Part shown: piece by piece, positions 22,064-29,166 of the stretch | How the letters are laid out: every line of letters begins with the position of its first letter | Numbering within the stretch: the first letter of the stretch is position 1 | From: Prochlorococcus sp. AG-311-D23 | Lineage (GTDB): Bacteria > Cyanobacteriota > Cyanobacteriia > PCC-6307 > Cyanobiaceae | Assembly (NCBI GenBank): GCA_003284445.1 | Contig: QBVH01000010.1 | Coordinates: 1-50,511 of the forward strand | Direction: 5' to 3' | DNA: 50,511 bases | Program-made: the position numbers and the translations under genes | The notes under the pieces: model-generated | Told to the model about the DNA's origin: nothing | Database searches by the model: none | Seen by the model: the letters and a program-made list of their open reading frames with translations, nothing else

Positions 22064-22279
22064 ATGTATTTATTAGGTCTAGGACTATTAGTTTTAAGCA
22101 CTTGGTATTTAATGAAGCTATACACAAATTTCAATAATGATCCAATAGCAAAGAAAGAAATTGATAACGCATGGCAAGAAGCTAAGAAGGAGGCAAAAGG
22201 TAAAAATCCTTTTGCTCCAGGAAGGATTAAAGAAGCTCTCAATGCATATAAAGCTGATATGAATAAAGAAGACACCTAA
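22064..22279 (+). CDS. membrane-anchored small protein, 71 aa
   Basis: MYLLGLGLLVLSTWYLMKLY (helix) then TNFNNDPIAKKEIDNAWQEA KKEAKGKNPFAPGRIKEALN AYKADMNKEDT: an anchor followed by a soluble helical tail with a PFAPGR turn. No family recognised. The overlapping minus-strand frame is a shadow. Confidence 0.6.
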   Translation: MYLLGLGLLVLSTWYLMKLYTNFNNDPIAKKEIDNAWQEAKKEAKGKNPFAPGRIKEALNAYKADMNKEDT

Positions 22280-22350
22280 AAGATGGAAAATCAAAAAAGA
22301 TCATGATTAGTAAAATAAAAAAGTTAAAGTAGAATTTTGTTATTTTCCTT

Positions 22351-22647
22351 GTGACCCCCTCTTTGGTTTTAATGGATTATGTAGACAGAAAGACATTGAA
22401 TAACGAACAACTAGAATATCTCGAACAAGTCTTAAAAGCATCAGTTCAGAAATTGAGATTCATAGGAATAGAACCTGCTATTGCCAATAATGAAATATGT
22501 GATGCAGCTCTCATTTCCCATGGTTCATATGAAATAAGTTGTATCGCATCCATACTCGATATGCTTCAGCCAACAAAAAAAGCCATGGAGCGTAAAACAA
22601 AAGTATTTAATGCTCTATGCAATTCAGGGTTAATAGTTACTGATTGA
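22351..22647 (+). CDS. divergent APKHIC-family protein, 98 aa (GTG start)
   Basis: Related to 19017 and 31211: a Tyr at position 10, an acidic helix (LNNEQLEYLEQVLK), then ANNEICDAALISHGSYEISC IASILDMLQP near residue 48 in place of APKHIC...GSSWIT...ILD. The GTG start gives the same spacing from the first residue to YVDRKTL as in 31211 (YASGETI), which favours it over the ATG at 22372. The His-Cys pair of APKHIC is changed to NNEIC, so function may differ. Confidence 0.55.
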   Translation: MTPSLVLMDYVDRKTLNNEQLEYLEQVLKASVQKLRFIGIEPAIANNEICDAALISHGSYEISCIASILDMLQPTKKAMERKTKVFNALCNSGLIVTD

Positions 22648-22708
22648 ATAAAAAGCCTACCTTAAAAGACAAATCAGGACAGATATTTACATAACAACTA
22701 AGAAAAAA

Positions 22709-22753
22709 CCAGCGAGAGGAATTGAACCTCTCATGCCGCCTAGACGGTTCTGG
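22709..22753 (-). ncRNA. tRNA-like three-way-junction element / terminator downstream of histone-like gene A
   Basis: On the minus strand, 6 nt after the histone-like stop: CCAG closes with CTGG around two hairpins, CCGT-CTAG-GCGG and GAGAGG-TTCAATT-CCTCTC. The second is an exact tRNA T-arm with a TTCAATT loop. T6 follows, so it may terminate transcription. The same fold, with paired base changes, follows the second histone-like gene (33628-33674). It lacks D and anticodon arms and CCA, so it is not a tRNA. Confidence 0.6.
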
Positions 22754-22759
22754 AAAAGT

Positions 22760-23278
22760 TTATTTAGCAGCTTCAGGTGCTTTTCTGGCTTTACGTGCAC
22801 GCCGAGCAGGTCTACCAGCACTTGGTTTCACAACCGAAGAAACCTCTACTTTAGCTTTGACTGCAGCCTTTTTAGCGACCGACTTTTTAGCTACTGCTTT
22901 CTTTGCTGTAGCCTTTTTAGCAACTGTTTTTTTTGCAGAAGCTTTTTTTACTGTTGAGGTTTTAGCTGCAGTAGCTTTTGGAGCAGCTCCTTTACGTGTG
23001 CGATGAGAAAGAATTAAAGCCCATTCATCAGCACTAATATTTGCTGGCTTATTTCCATGAACCTCAGAAACTTTAGCTGCTTTTTCGATATCTTTAATTA
23101 GGTTTTTCCAAGAAGCTGCGTAACGCTTATCAGACTGAGATTTTGCTCCGCTTTCAACAAGGGTTTCAACGACTTGAGAAGCAGTGACCTTTTTACGACG
23201 TCTGTTAAAGATCTCTTTTTGCAAGGTAGCAATCAAGGCATCACCTTTAGCACTAACTTTGATTGATAACTGAGACAT
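22760..23278 (-). CDS. histone H1-like nucleoid protein with AT-hook tail (paralogue A), 172 aa
   Basis: The N-terminal ~95 residues (MSQLSIKVSAKGDALIATLQ ... NKPANISADEWALILSHRTR) are near-identical to those of 33682-34269. The rest is a low-complexity Ala-Lys tail (KKASAKKTVAKKATAKK and similar) like bacterial histone H1-like proteins, ending AGRPARRARKARKAP, where GRP flanked by Arg fits an AT-hook. I infer an abundant DNA- or RNA-binding chromatin-like protein. The tail repeats differ between the paralogues, so the tail evolves quickly. It is followed by a tRNA-like fold. Confidence 0.7.
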   Translation of the reverse strand: MSQLSIKVSAKGDALIATLQKEIFNRRRKKVTASQVVETLVESGAKSQSDKRYAASWKNLIKDIEKAAKVSEVHGNKPANISADEWALILSHRTRKGAAPKATAAKTSTVKKASAKKTVAKKATAKKAVAKKSVAKKAAVKAKVEVSSVVKPSAGRPARRARKARKAPEAAK

Positions 23279-23301
23279 AACTCAATAATTACTTTCTTAA
23301 T

Positions 23302-23331
23302 ACATCTATCACATATAGGGTATTAAATTCA
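23302..23331 (-). promoter_or_regulatory. conserved 5' element upstream of histone-like gene A
   Basis: The stretch ACATCTATCACATATAGGG (plus-strand sense) followed by TATTAAAT is matched at 34294-34322 (ACATCTAGCACATTGTGGG, TATCCAAT) before paralogue B, at almost the same distance from the start codon (24-25 bp). Read on the minus strand it contains a GATAGATGT or CTAGATGT word that could be a -10 region. It is likely the shared promoter. Confidence 0.5.
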
Positions 23332-23566
23332 ATAGTCAATGGTTATTCGACTACTAATGTGTCATATATCTAACAATATCAACCTAAAGTGACACGCTCA
23401 AAATAATTATAATAAAGCGAAAATATTTCGACATTAAAAAGAATTTTATATTAAGTAGGCAGGAGCGAGCCCAAAACCAATACAAAAAAACTACTAGTCA
23501 ATCAAATAATAAAGGAATTAAAAAAGACATGGTAACTCATAAAAGACGATTGATTAAGTCAGAGTT

Positions 23567-23731
23567 TCAGACAACCTCTGGACACCAACCAATCCCTCTC
23601 TCGTGTTGCCGCACCCAAAGATGACAACGTGAAATCAAATGATCTACAGGAATTAAACGACGATGAACATGACAGGAAAGAATTGTTCTGCAATGCCTGT
23701 CGCTGAAATAGTTGAAATAATGACATGTCAT
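23567..23731 (-). CDS. small Cys/His zinc-binding-like protein, 54 aa
   Basis: Read from the ATG giving MTCHYFNYFSDRHCRTILSC then HVHRRLIPVDHLISRCHLWV and ending GIGWCPEVV. It has two CxxC/H-type sites (CHYF...HC, SCHVHRR, RCHLW), a pattern I recognise in small cyanobacterial proteins (CHxHRRLIPxxDHLxxRCPxW). It overlaps the upstream 67-residue gene by ATGA, so translation is coupled. Because that gene starts just below a LexA palindrome, this one is probably part of the same DNA-damage-responsive unit. Confidence 0.6.
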   Translation of the reverse strand: MTCHYFNYFSDRHCRTILSCHVHRRLIPVDHLISRCHLWVRQHERGIGWCPEVV

Positions 23732-23931
23732 GCAAACGCGAGCTGAACATGTTTTTTTGAGTAACCCTTTCTCAAGGAATTTCCACTCTTCTTCTTCTTG
23801 ATCGAAGATCTGATCGGTGCGAGTTTCTTCGGAGCGAGTCGTAGAGACTGTCCAATACCAATAGGTTGAGCTACGGCAGATAGCCATTCCTCAGCCTTAA
23901 AAACAGCATATGGGGAAGCAGATGGAGTCAT
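23728..23931 (-). CDS. small basic protein under a LexA-type palindrome, 67 aa
   Basis: MTPSASPYAVFKAEEWLSAV then AQPIGIGQSLRLAPKKLAPI and a basic tail (SIKKKKSGNSLRKGYSKKH). No family recognised; the tail suggests nucleic-acid binding. The ATG lies 12 bp from the LexA-like AGTAC..GTACT palindrome, and the stop overlaps the next gene's start. A regulatory or repair role in the SOS response is inferred from the site alone. Confidence 0.58.
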   Translation of the reverse strand: MTPSASPYAVFKAEEWLSAVAQPIGIGQSLRLAPKKLAPIRSSIKKKKSGNSLRKGYSKKHVQLAFA

Positions 23932-23942
23932 TTATCTTTAGC

Positions 23943-23956
23943 AGTACACATGTACT
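23943..23956. promoter_or_regulatory. LexA (SOS) box
   Basis: AGTACACATGTACT is a perfect palindrome and fits the cyanobacterial LexA box AGTACN4GTACT (RGTACNNNDGTWCB). It lies 12 bp upstream of the ATG of the 67-residue minus-strand gene, a position where LexA would block transcription. I found no other such palindrome in the window. Confidence 0.75.
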
Positions 23957-24121
23957 AGCAGAGATAAATAGGTGTTGTCAAGTTATTTAATTCATAACAT
24001 CTAAAAAATGTTTTCTCACATACAAGAAATTCAGCAGACGAAAGGGTTAGGCTCGATAAATAGACCAAAGGGTTAAAAGGTAATTAAAAATTTAAACGGA
24101 TAAGTAGCGCCGAGAAAAATC

Positions 24122-24369
24122 AACAAAAAAGCCCTCATCTCATGAGGGCAAATATTACTGGCTGAAGGATCCCCATCACCCAGCTTCCAAAAAATAATAA
24201 TCAAATTAATTAGATTAAGCAACAATAAAGCACCATATATTTTATCTCAGGATTAAACGAACACCATCTGTAGGGGGGGGGTTGATTTATTAAAGAAATA
24301 GGGTTAGAAATAGTATCCCCATCACCCAGGCCCGTAGGACACCATACCTAGGGTCTTTTTTATTGGAAA
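24122..24369 (+). ncRNA. dispersed two-terminator RNA element, copy 2
   Basis: In plus-strand order: GCCCTCATCTCATGAGGGC hairpin, GGATCCCCATCACCCAG, a variable ~130-nt segment with a G9 run, ATCCCCATCACCCAG, then GGCCCGTAGG..CCTAGGGTC and T6 (terminator at 24336-24362). This is the inverse-orientation copy of 7564-7813. The opposite strand reads the complement (GGGTGATGGGGATC) and ends in the GCCCTCATGAGATGAGGGC hairpin with T6. No convincing ORF. A regulatory RNA or a sense/antisense RNA pair is likely. Confidence 0.6.
24336..24362 (+). terminator. intrinsic terminator of dispersed element, copy 2
   Basis: GGCCCGTAGG folds with CCTAGGGTC (one bulge) and is followed by T6. Confidence 0.8.
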
Positions 24370-24412
24370 AGCTTTCATAGGCTGATTTGATTATCAATAA
24401 GGACATAGGAGT

Positions 24413-24421
24413 TGTGGAAAA
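24413..24421 (-). promoter_or_regulatory. DnaA-box-like nonamer TTTTCCACA (inverted)
   Basis: TGTGGAAAA, the complement of a DnaA box, about 50 nt beyond the terminator of the dispersed RNA element, just as TTTTCCACA lies beyond copy 1. Position is conserved; function uncertain. Confidence 0.3.
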
Positions 24422-24631
24422 CTTTTGTTAGTTGAACGAATTCGTTATCAATAAAAACAGCCCATACCTAGATATTCAGAAAAGACAGCTTATAGAGATT
24501 TAAAAACGATTAATTGAAAAATCAAGCTCAATTGAGTAAAAAGGTTCTAAATCTTCTAACGAATAGGAGAAAGACAAGTGCGCTAAGGAAACTGGAATCT
24601 ATTGAATAAATACATTTGAAATCCACACCAA

Positions 24632-25492
24632 ATGATTGATCTCAAAAGGAATAGCAAAAAGATACCAATTGAAGCAACAGGTCTGCGGAGTCGCAAGTCT
24701 TCTCTCTATGAGCCAAATCAAAAAGAAGATTTCAAAATCAGTAGAGGTCGATTCTCAAATTTCCTTACGTGTCAGAGGTGTTTTTATCTTGACAGGGTAA
24801 GAGGTCTCGATCCTCCAGGGACACCAGGTTGGACTCTCAATGAAACAACTGACCTATTACTCAAAAAAGAATTTGACTATTGCAGACAGAAACAGATTCC
24901 ACACAGAATATTTGCATCTAATGGACTATCTCATGTTGTGCCATTTGATCACCCTGAAATAGATAACTGGAGAAACTCGCTTAATCGAGGACTAATGCAT
25001 CGTTACAAAGATACAGGAATAATATTAACTGGAGGCGTAGACGATATTTGGCAAAACACTATTACGAAACAACTAATCATTGTGGATTACAAATCTCAAG
25101 CTAAAAACGGGCGAGTTGATAAGAAAGATTATTTAGAGGATCCATTTCACGAGGCCTATAAAATTCAAATGGATTTTTATGCTTACTTACTCTCGGGGAT
25201 GGGTTTTAGTGTTCATCCAACATCTTATTTTCTAGTTTGTAATGCAAAAAGGGATGAAGATGAATTTAATAGGACCATGCGTTTTGATGAATATCTTGTT
25301 CCCTACAAATGGAGCAATGAGTGGATAGAGAGTCGACTAGATGAAATGGTAGAACTAATGAATCAGCTAGAAATTCCAGAATCAAATCATTCCTGCAAGA
25401 ACTGCGCCTACGCAGATCAATATTCGAAAAATCTATTTTCAGGAAATACAAGTCAAAAAGAAATTACTCAAGGAACCTTGCAATTATTTTAA
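24632..25492 (+). CDS. RecB-family PD-(D/E)XK nuclease with likely Fe-S cysteines
   Basis: A 286-residue protein with the Cas4/AddB-like RecB nuclease layout: FLTCQRCFYLDRVRGL at about residues 43-58, the catalytic region GVDDIWQNTITKQLIIVDYK (Asp and DYK motif), and a C-terminal CKNCAYADQY. The two N-terminal and two C-terminal cysteines could hold a 4Fe-4S cluster. Such enzymes degrade single-stranded DNA ends. The start is the first ATG; the first ~30 residues are not conserved-looking. The next gene, 57 bp downstream, encodes an SRAP protein, suggesting a DNA-repair pair. No cas1/cas2 nearby, so not CRISPR. Confidence 0.78.
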   Translation: MIDLKRNSKKIPIEATGLRSRKSSLYEPNQKEDFKISRGRFSNFLTCQRCFYLDRVRGLDPPGTPGWTLNETTDLLLKKEFDYCRQKQIPHRIFASNGLSHVVPFDHPEIDNWRNSLNRGLMHRYKDTGIILTGGVDDIWQNTITKQLIIVDYKSQAKNGRVDKKDYLEDPFHEAYKIQMDFYAYLLSGMGFSVHPTSYFLVCNAKRDEDEFNRTMRFDEYLVPYKWSNEWIESRLDEMVELMNQLEIPESNHSCKNCAYADQYSKNLFSGNTSQKEITQGTLQLF

Positions 25493-25549
25493 GAACGCTA
25501 ATAATTTAAAAAATGATTCTGATCTTAAAGCCTCTAGAGGATTAATGGT

Positions 25550-26188
25550 ATGTGCGGAAGATACCAACTAATAAGCGATTTTATAAATCTTCCTGATCTT
25601 TTAAAAAAAGATATGCCAAGAGGGTTGAGTCAAAAATATGAACCACAAGACTTAATCAAACCAGGGTCTCCAATTCTTGTTCTGAAGAATGAAGGCAAGA
25701 CACAAACATCAATAATGCTTTGGGGGTTTATTTCTGAGTGGAGTAAAGACCCTTTCGACAACACAAGACCAAAACCCTTTAATGCTAGATCTGAAAGTGT
25801 CGAAGAAAAGAAACTTTTTCGTGCAAGCTGGAGGCATAAGAGATGTTTGATGCCAGCAAGCGGATTTTTAGAAAAAGGTCACCTAATAAGTAGAAAAGAT
25901 TCTCAAACTTTTTGGTTGGGTGGACTCTGGAATAGATGGATGTCTAACGAAGGCAGTGAACTAGAGAGTTGTTGTGTTCTAACAACCGAACCAAATGATT
26001 TAGTAAAACAATTTCATAACCGTATGCCAGTAATTATTCCAAAAGGACTTGAAGAAGAATGGATATCTTCAGTAAAAAATGCTCAAGACTTGAAAGCTTT
26101 AAAACCCCTAATGACGAAATGGGACCCAGAAGAATGGACAGCCGAGCCGATAATCAAACCTAATGTTAACCAATTATCCTTCCTATGA
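25550..26188 (+). CDS. yedK: SRAP domain protein (YedK/HMCES family)
   Basis: Begins MCGRYQL, where Cys2 is the catalytic nucleophile that forms a thiazolidine link with abasic sites in single-stranded DNA. NARSE (around residue 80), the conserved RxxxRCLMPASGFLEKG region with the catalytic Glu, and FHNRMPVII with the His all appear. HMCES/YedK proteins shield abasic sites at replication forks. 212 aa is normal. It follows a RecB-like nuclease on the same strand. Confidence 0.93.
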   Translation: MCGRYQLISDFINLPDLLKKDMPRGLSQKYEPQDLIKPGSPILVLKNEGKTQTSIMLWGFISEWSKDPFDNTRPKPFNARSESVEEKKLFRASWRHKRCLMPASGFLEKGHLISRKDSQTFWLGGLWNRWMSNEGSELESCCVLTTEPNDLVKQFHNRMPVIIPKGLEEEWISSVKNAQDLKALKPLMTKWDPEEWTAEPIIKPNVNQLSFL

Positions 26189-26206
26189 AATCGTGATAAA
26201 AAGAAA

Positions 26207-26222
26207 GGGCTTATATGAGCCC
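26207..26222. terminator. short GC hairpin terminator
   Basis: GGGCT and AGCCC pair around a 6-nt loop. On the minus strand TTTCTTTTT follows, which fits the end of the 26250 gene; on the plus strand it follows the SRAP stop by 18 bp. Confidence 0.6.
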
Positions 26223-26249
26223 TAGATACAGAATTAAAAAGTCAATAAA

Positions 26250-26423
26250 TCAGTGATCGTGATGAACTTCTGCAGAACTAGGCATTTCATGGGCAGAAGA
26301 CAATTTCTTCAATGATTGAGATCCACAGATAGCAGACAGCGCGATCACAACCAGGGATGCAGTGCTTAACAATTGAAGAACTATCGGGAGATGTGAATTA
26401 ATTCTTTCTCTAAAGGTAGTCAT
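26250..26423 (-). CDS. small exported or anchored protein with His-rich end, 57 aa
   Basis: MTTFRERINSHLPIVLQLLS then TASLVVIALSAICGSQSLKK and LSSAHEMPSSAEVHHDH. One N-terminal helix and a short exported tail ending HHDH, which might bind a metal (inference). ATG start. No family recognised. Confidence 0.55.
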   Translation of the reverse strand: MTTFRERINSHLPIVLQLLSTASLVVIALSAICGSQSLKKLSSAHEMPSSAEVHHDH

Positions 26424-26805
26424 TTGGGAAGTTAATTAACACTCCATTCAAACAAAAAGAATAAGCACCGTCCATAGCATGAGTAATCTGAATTAAATAG
26501 CTAAGAGCAAAAGAATAAGCATAATTAAATTTAGTCCTACAGTTAATAGTGATGTACTTGGTTTAATTTCTTTAACCAAAACTATGGACTCAAGCTCTTA
26601 TTGATTTCTAATTATGACTGAAATATATAAAAGTCTCATAAGATACAAAATAAAAATTAAATATTGAAAGAAAGCTCAAGCATCAATAAATGTACAATTA
26701 ACTCTGGTATCAACGCAAACCTCCTCATGAATGAAATATTTATAAAGGCTAAAACCACTCGACGTAAGATATCTGATTAAAATTACCAATATAAATTTAA
26801 ATATA
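26424..26805. other. 382-bp stretch without a supported gene
   Basis: AT-rich. On the minus strand a frame from a TTG near 26570 encodes a 28-residue hydrophobic peptide (MVKEIKPSTSLLTVGLNLIM then LILLLLAI), which is too weak to call. Nothing else stands out. Confidence 0.4.
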
Positions 26806-27309
26806 ATGGACGAAAATAAAATGGATCTTCCTTCTCTAGACAAACTTAAAGAATTAGAAAAAAGCGCAAGAGTAGAAGGGAGTGGAATTGAGTTTGACTC
26901 TCTATTAGGACTTTGGAAATTTAATTCAGTTTGGAAGCAGGGATCAGATAAAGAAGACTCAATTTCAAGCACATTGCTACAGGTTCTTTCAGCGAGCCTA
27001 GAGTTGAAGAAGGATACACAGAATCCAGAAGAAGAGAAATTTTCTATCGCCAACGCAATTCAATTTGGATTATTAACTCTGAGATTTAGTGGATACGCAA
27101 ATTTAGAAAGGAAGCAACCGTTGTTACCATTTACTTTTGATTGCATCCAAGTAAAACTAGCTTCATTGACTATTTTAAAGAGATCTTTACCTACGCCCGA
27201 CCTAAAGAAAAGACCTTTTTTCGCATTAATAGCTATCGATTCAAATGGCAAATGGTTGTCTGCTAGAGGAAAGGGCGGAGGACTCGCTCTGTGGACACGA
27301 GGTAAATAA
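26806..27309 (+). CDS. conserved cyanobacterial protein, fibrillin-like fold possible, 167 aa
   Basis: Contains GIEFDSLLGLWKFNSVWKQG, ...NAIQFGLLTLRFSGYANLER... and FFALIAIDSNGKWLSARGKG GGLALWTRG. The pattern of a GxW start and a C-terminal GGGLALW strand resembles a lipocalin/PAP-fibrillin-like beta barrel, common in cyanobacteria. The first five residues could be skipped (second Met at 26821). Function unknown; a lipid or pigment binding role is only a guess. Confidence 0.6.
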   Translation: MDENKMDLPSLDKLKELEKSARVEGSGIEFDSLLGLWKFNSVWKQGSDKEDSISSTLLQVLSASLELKKDTQNPEEEKFSIANAIQFGLLTLRFSGYANLERKQPLLPFTFDCIQVKLASLTILKRSLPTPDLKKRPFFALIAIDSNGKWLSARGKGGGLALWTRGK

Positions 27310-27426
27310 CCACTTGTAAGTTACCAACGTTCTTTTGGTAATTATTTCTCAAAATATTTTATTCGAACAGTAAAGACTACGCTTCAGCTATAAATATTTG
27401 CAAAATGTCAATCAAACTTAGAAAAA

Positions 27427-27624
27427 TTAAGCGTTGACTTTATTTCTGAGCGAAATCCTATCAATAGAATTTGGATGCTCACGAACAAATTTATTGAACT
27501 CAATTGCTAGCTGTTTAGCTTCAAAAGCATCAATTGCATAAAAACCTAACTCATGTCTTTTGTTAGCTAAATCTCTATAGCTGACAGCATATCTTTTGCA
27601 GGATGTAATGGGTCTTGAAGGCAT
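27427..27624 (-). CDS. small basic protein, 65 aa
   Basis: MPSRPITSCKRYAVSYRDLA then NKRHELGFYAIDAFEAKQLA IEFNKFVREHPNSIDRISLR. It reads as a soluble alpha-beta protein in which a YAxDAFEAK helix follows a beta strand, as in small nucleic-acid- or tRNA-associated domains, but I cannot name it. Confidence 0.6.
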   Translation of the reverse strand: MPSRPITSCKRYAVSYRDLANKRHELGFYAIDAFEAKQLAIEFNKFVREHPNSIDRISLRNKVNA

Positions 27625-27984
27625 CTCTATTAATACATTTGATTTAATCTTAGAAATATGTAAATAGTGTCGAAAGAAATCTACCGAACAATTTTTGCAT
27701 AGGTAACCGAATCTAAAATCAGTTATTGATTTTGACTTATGAGATCACAATACATTTCAAAATTAAATTCTTGGTGAATAGGTGTACAAAAAATATAAGC
27801 TAAGCTACTTTTACTAAATCTAATAGTTTTTAAAAAACCTAAAAAGACCGAAGTCCTTAAATATTAATTATTAGAAAAACTAATTACATTTATAATTTTT
27901 ACTTTATAGGTTTGGTATTTATCCATACATAAAGTCAGTGATTAAATAGTTAGCTTTAAAAATTATTTTAGTTTAATTAAAGTT
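27625..27984. other. 360-bp gene-free, AT-rich stretch
   Basis: No frame with a protein-like translation on either strand, no hairpin with a T run and no repeat recognised. It probably carries the promoter of the 27427 gene (minus) and of the small frames after 27985. Confidence 0.5.
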
Positions 27985-28065
27985 ATGACTCTAGATATTT
28001 ATAAAGCGATTGTTAAAGCATCAAAAGAAGGAAAGTTATGGGGTCTCAATCGTACTAATTACTAA
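27985..28065 (+). CDS. candidate 26-residue peptide
   Basis: MTLDIYKAIVKASKEGKLWG LNRTNY. An amphipathic helix, ATG start, three bases (TAA then AT) from the next frame. Weakly supported on its own, but the close spacing to a hydrophobic peptide suggests a two-cistron unit. Confidence 0.35.
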   Translation: MTLDIYKAIVKASKEGKLWGLNRTNY

Positions 28066-28067
28066 AT

Positions 28068-28193
28068 ATGTATAAATTTACAAAATTTAAGATTATTCAG
28101 CTACTTATATTGTGGAATCTCCCGATTCTATTTTTATTTATCGGAATAATATCAATTCCCATAGAGATTTTTAATTCAACTTCAATTTATTAA
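28068..28193 (+). CDS. one-helix microprotein, 41 aa
   Basis: MYKFTKFKIIQLLILWNLPI then LFLFIGIISIPIEIFNSTSIY. Basic N-terminus and one or two hydrophobic segments. Two bases after the preceding stop. No family recognised. Confidence 0.45.
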   Translation: MYKFTKFKIIQLLILWNLPILFLFIGIISIPIEIFNSTSIY

Positions 28194-28367
28194 TAAGTAA
28201 GATTACTTACCAAAAAAAAGAGTTACTTTTAGTTATCGAAAACATTAATAAGTTAGGTAGTCTTGAAGATTTAAGGACGCAAACCTATTAGTGAATTTGA
28301 ATGGGTAAGAAAATGAGATCAAGAAAAATGTTATCAATTTAAGTCTTAAGTAGAAGGCCTGTCATCA

Positions 28368-28679
28368 TCAAGCGGCTTTTAACTGAACACTACTGTTGTC
28401 AGTCCAAGTCCAAGCAGACTTCTCCATTGTAGATAAATCAACTCTGTGGCTCGCCATCCAATCTCCATTGGCTTCAAAGAATTTCTCAATATTACCCTCT
28501 GGGTGCTGATGGATAACAATGATTTTTTGAGGGTCATTATCACAGCACCCTCTGTATAAAGGCTGAATATTAAACTCTCTATGCCTTCTTGTAGCTTCTT
28601 TACTGTCGAAAATTGCAGCCCACTCGTCAAAGGTGCTTTCAACCTTAAAAGTAAAAACTGAGGTGACAGTAAAAGACAT
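28368..28679 (-). CDS. DUF3764-like small protein, 103 aa
   Basis: MSFTVTSVFTFKVESTFDEW then AAIFDSKEATRRHREFNIQP LYRGCCDNDPQKIIVIHQHP EGNIEKFFEANGDWMASHRV. The FDEWxxxFD core, the LYRG turn and the IIVIHQ strand line up with 5935-6201 and 43219-43515. Small alpha-beta monomer/dimer fold, function unknown. An overlapping minus-strand frame is a shadow. Confidence 0.75.
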   Translation of the reverse strand: MSFTVTSVFTFKVESTFDEWAAIFDSKEATRRHREFNIQPLYRGCCDNDPQKIIVIHQHPEGNIEKFFEANGDWMASHRVDLSTMEKSAWTWTDNSSVQLKAA

Positions 28680-28783
28680 CGAAGATTATTAATATGCGTA
28701 AACGATACCTAAACCAAACACAACTGACTAACAGTTGTGGTAAAAACTAGATATAAAAGCAAAAGTTCTGCTAGAAATGGCTG

Positions 28784-29005
28784 ATGCAGATACCAAGAAA
28801 AGTCCTTAAACGAATCATCAACTTAATTGTTGTTCTAACTGTTGCCACTGTTGGGTTCATCAAAGTAAAACACCCATTTAGTTATATAGTTGGAGTCCCT
28901 GTTTCAAGTTGGGTCGTTTATCTTTTATGCAACGCAATGTGTACAGATATTCTTTTTGGAGAAACATTCGGCTGTTCAGAAAAAAGTATTTATAAGGAGA
29001 AATGA
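28784..29005 (+). CDS. small membrane protein, 73 aa
   Basis: MQIPRKVLKRIINLIVVLTV then ATVGFIKVKHPFSYIVGVPV SSWVVYLLCNAMCTDILFGE: two hydrophobic helices and a tail with several Cys. ATG at 28784 is one of two possible; an out-of-frame ATG at 28777 gives only 10 codons. No family recognised. Confidence 0.5.
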   Translation: MQIPRKVLKRIINLIVVLTVATVGFIKVKHPFSYIVGVPVSSWVVYLLCNAMCTDILFGETFGCSEKSIYKEK

Positions 29006-29166
29006 GCTAATCAAACAAATTAAAAATTTCTCAATCAGAGTAAATGACCTTTATATCAAATTCGCTAATAGTACTTAGAAAGAAAAACCTAAGTTAAAAT
29101 AATTAAAGAAATCAATAAAACTACTCTTAACTTACTAGCACCACTAATGTTATTTGATTTACTCAG

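Noticed and set aside
22709-22753. A tRNA fragment or phage/island attachment site
   Set aside because: There is a T-arm-like hairpin but no D arm, anticodon arm, acceptor of normal length or CCA. A matching fold with compensatory changes occurs after the paralogous gene, so a structured 3' element is better supported than a truncated tRNA att site.
23567-23887. A single 106-codon gene
   Set aside because: The first half overlaps the better-supported 67-codon gene under the LexA box in another frame. The real protein probably starts at the ATG at 23731, which overlaps that gene's stop as ATGA.
24632-25492. A Cas4 gene and hence a CRISPR system
   Set aside because: No cas1, cas2 or effector gene, and no spaced repeats in the window. 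The protein fits a stand-alone RecB-like nuclease.
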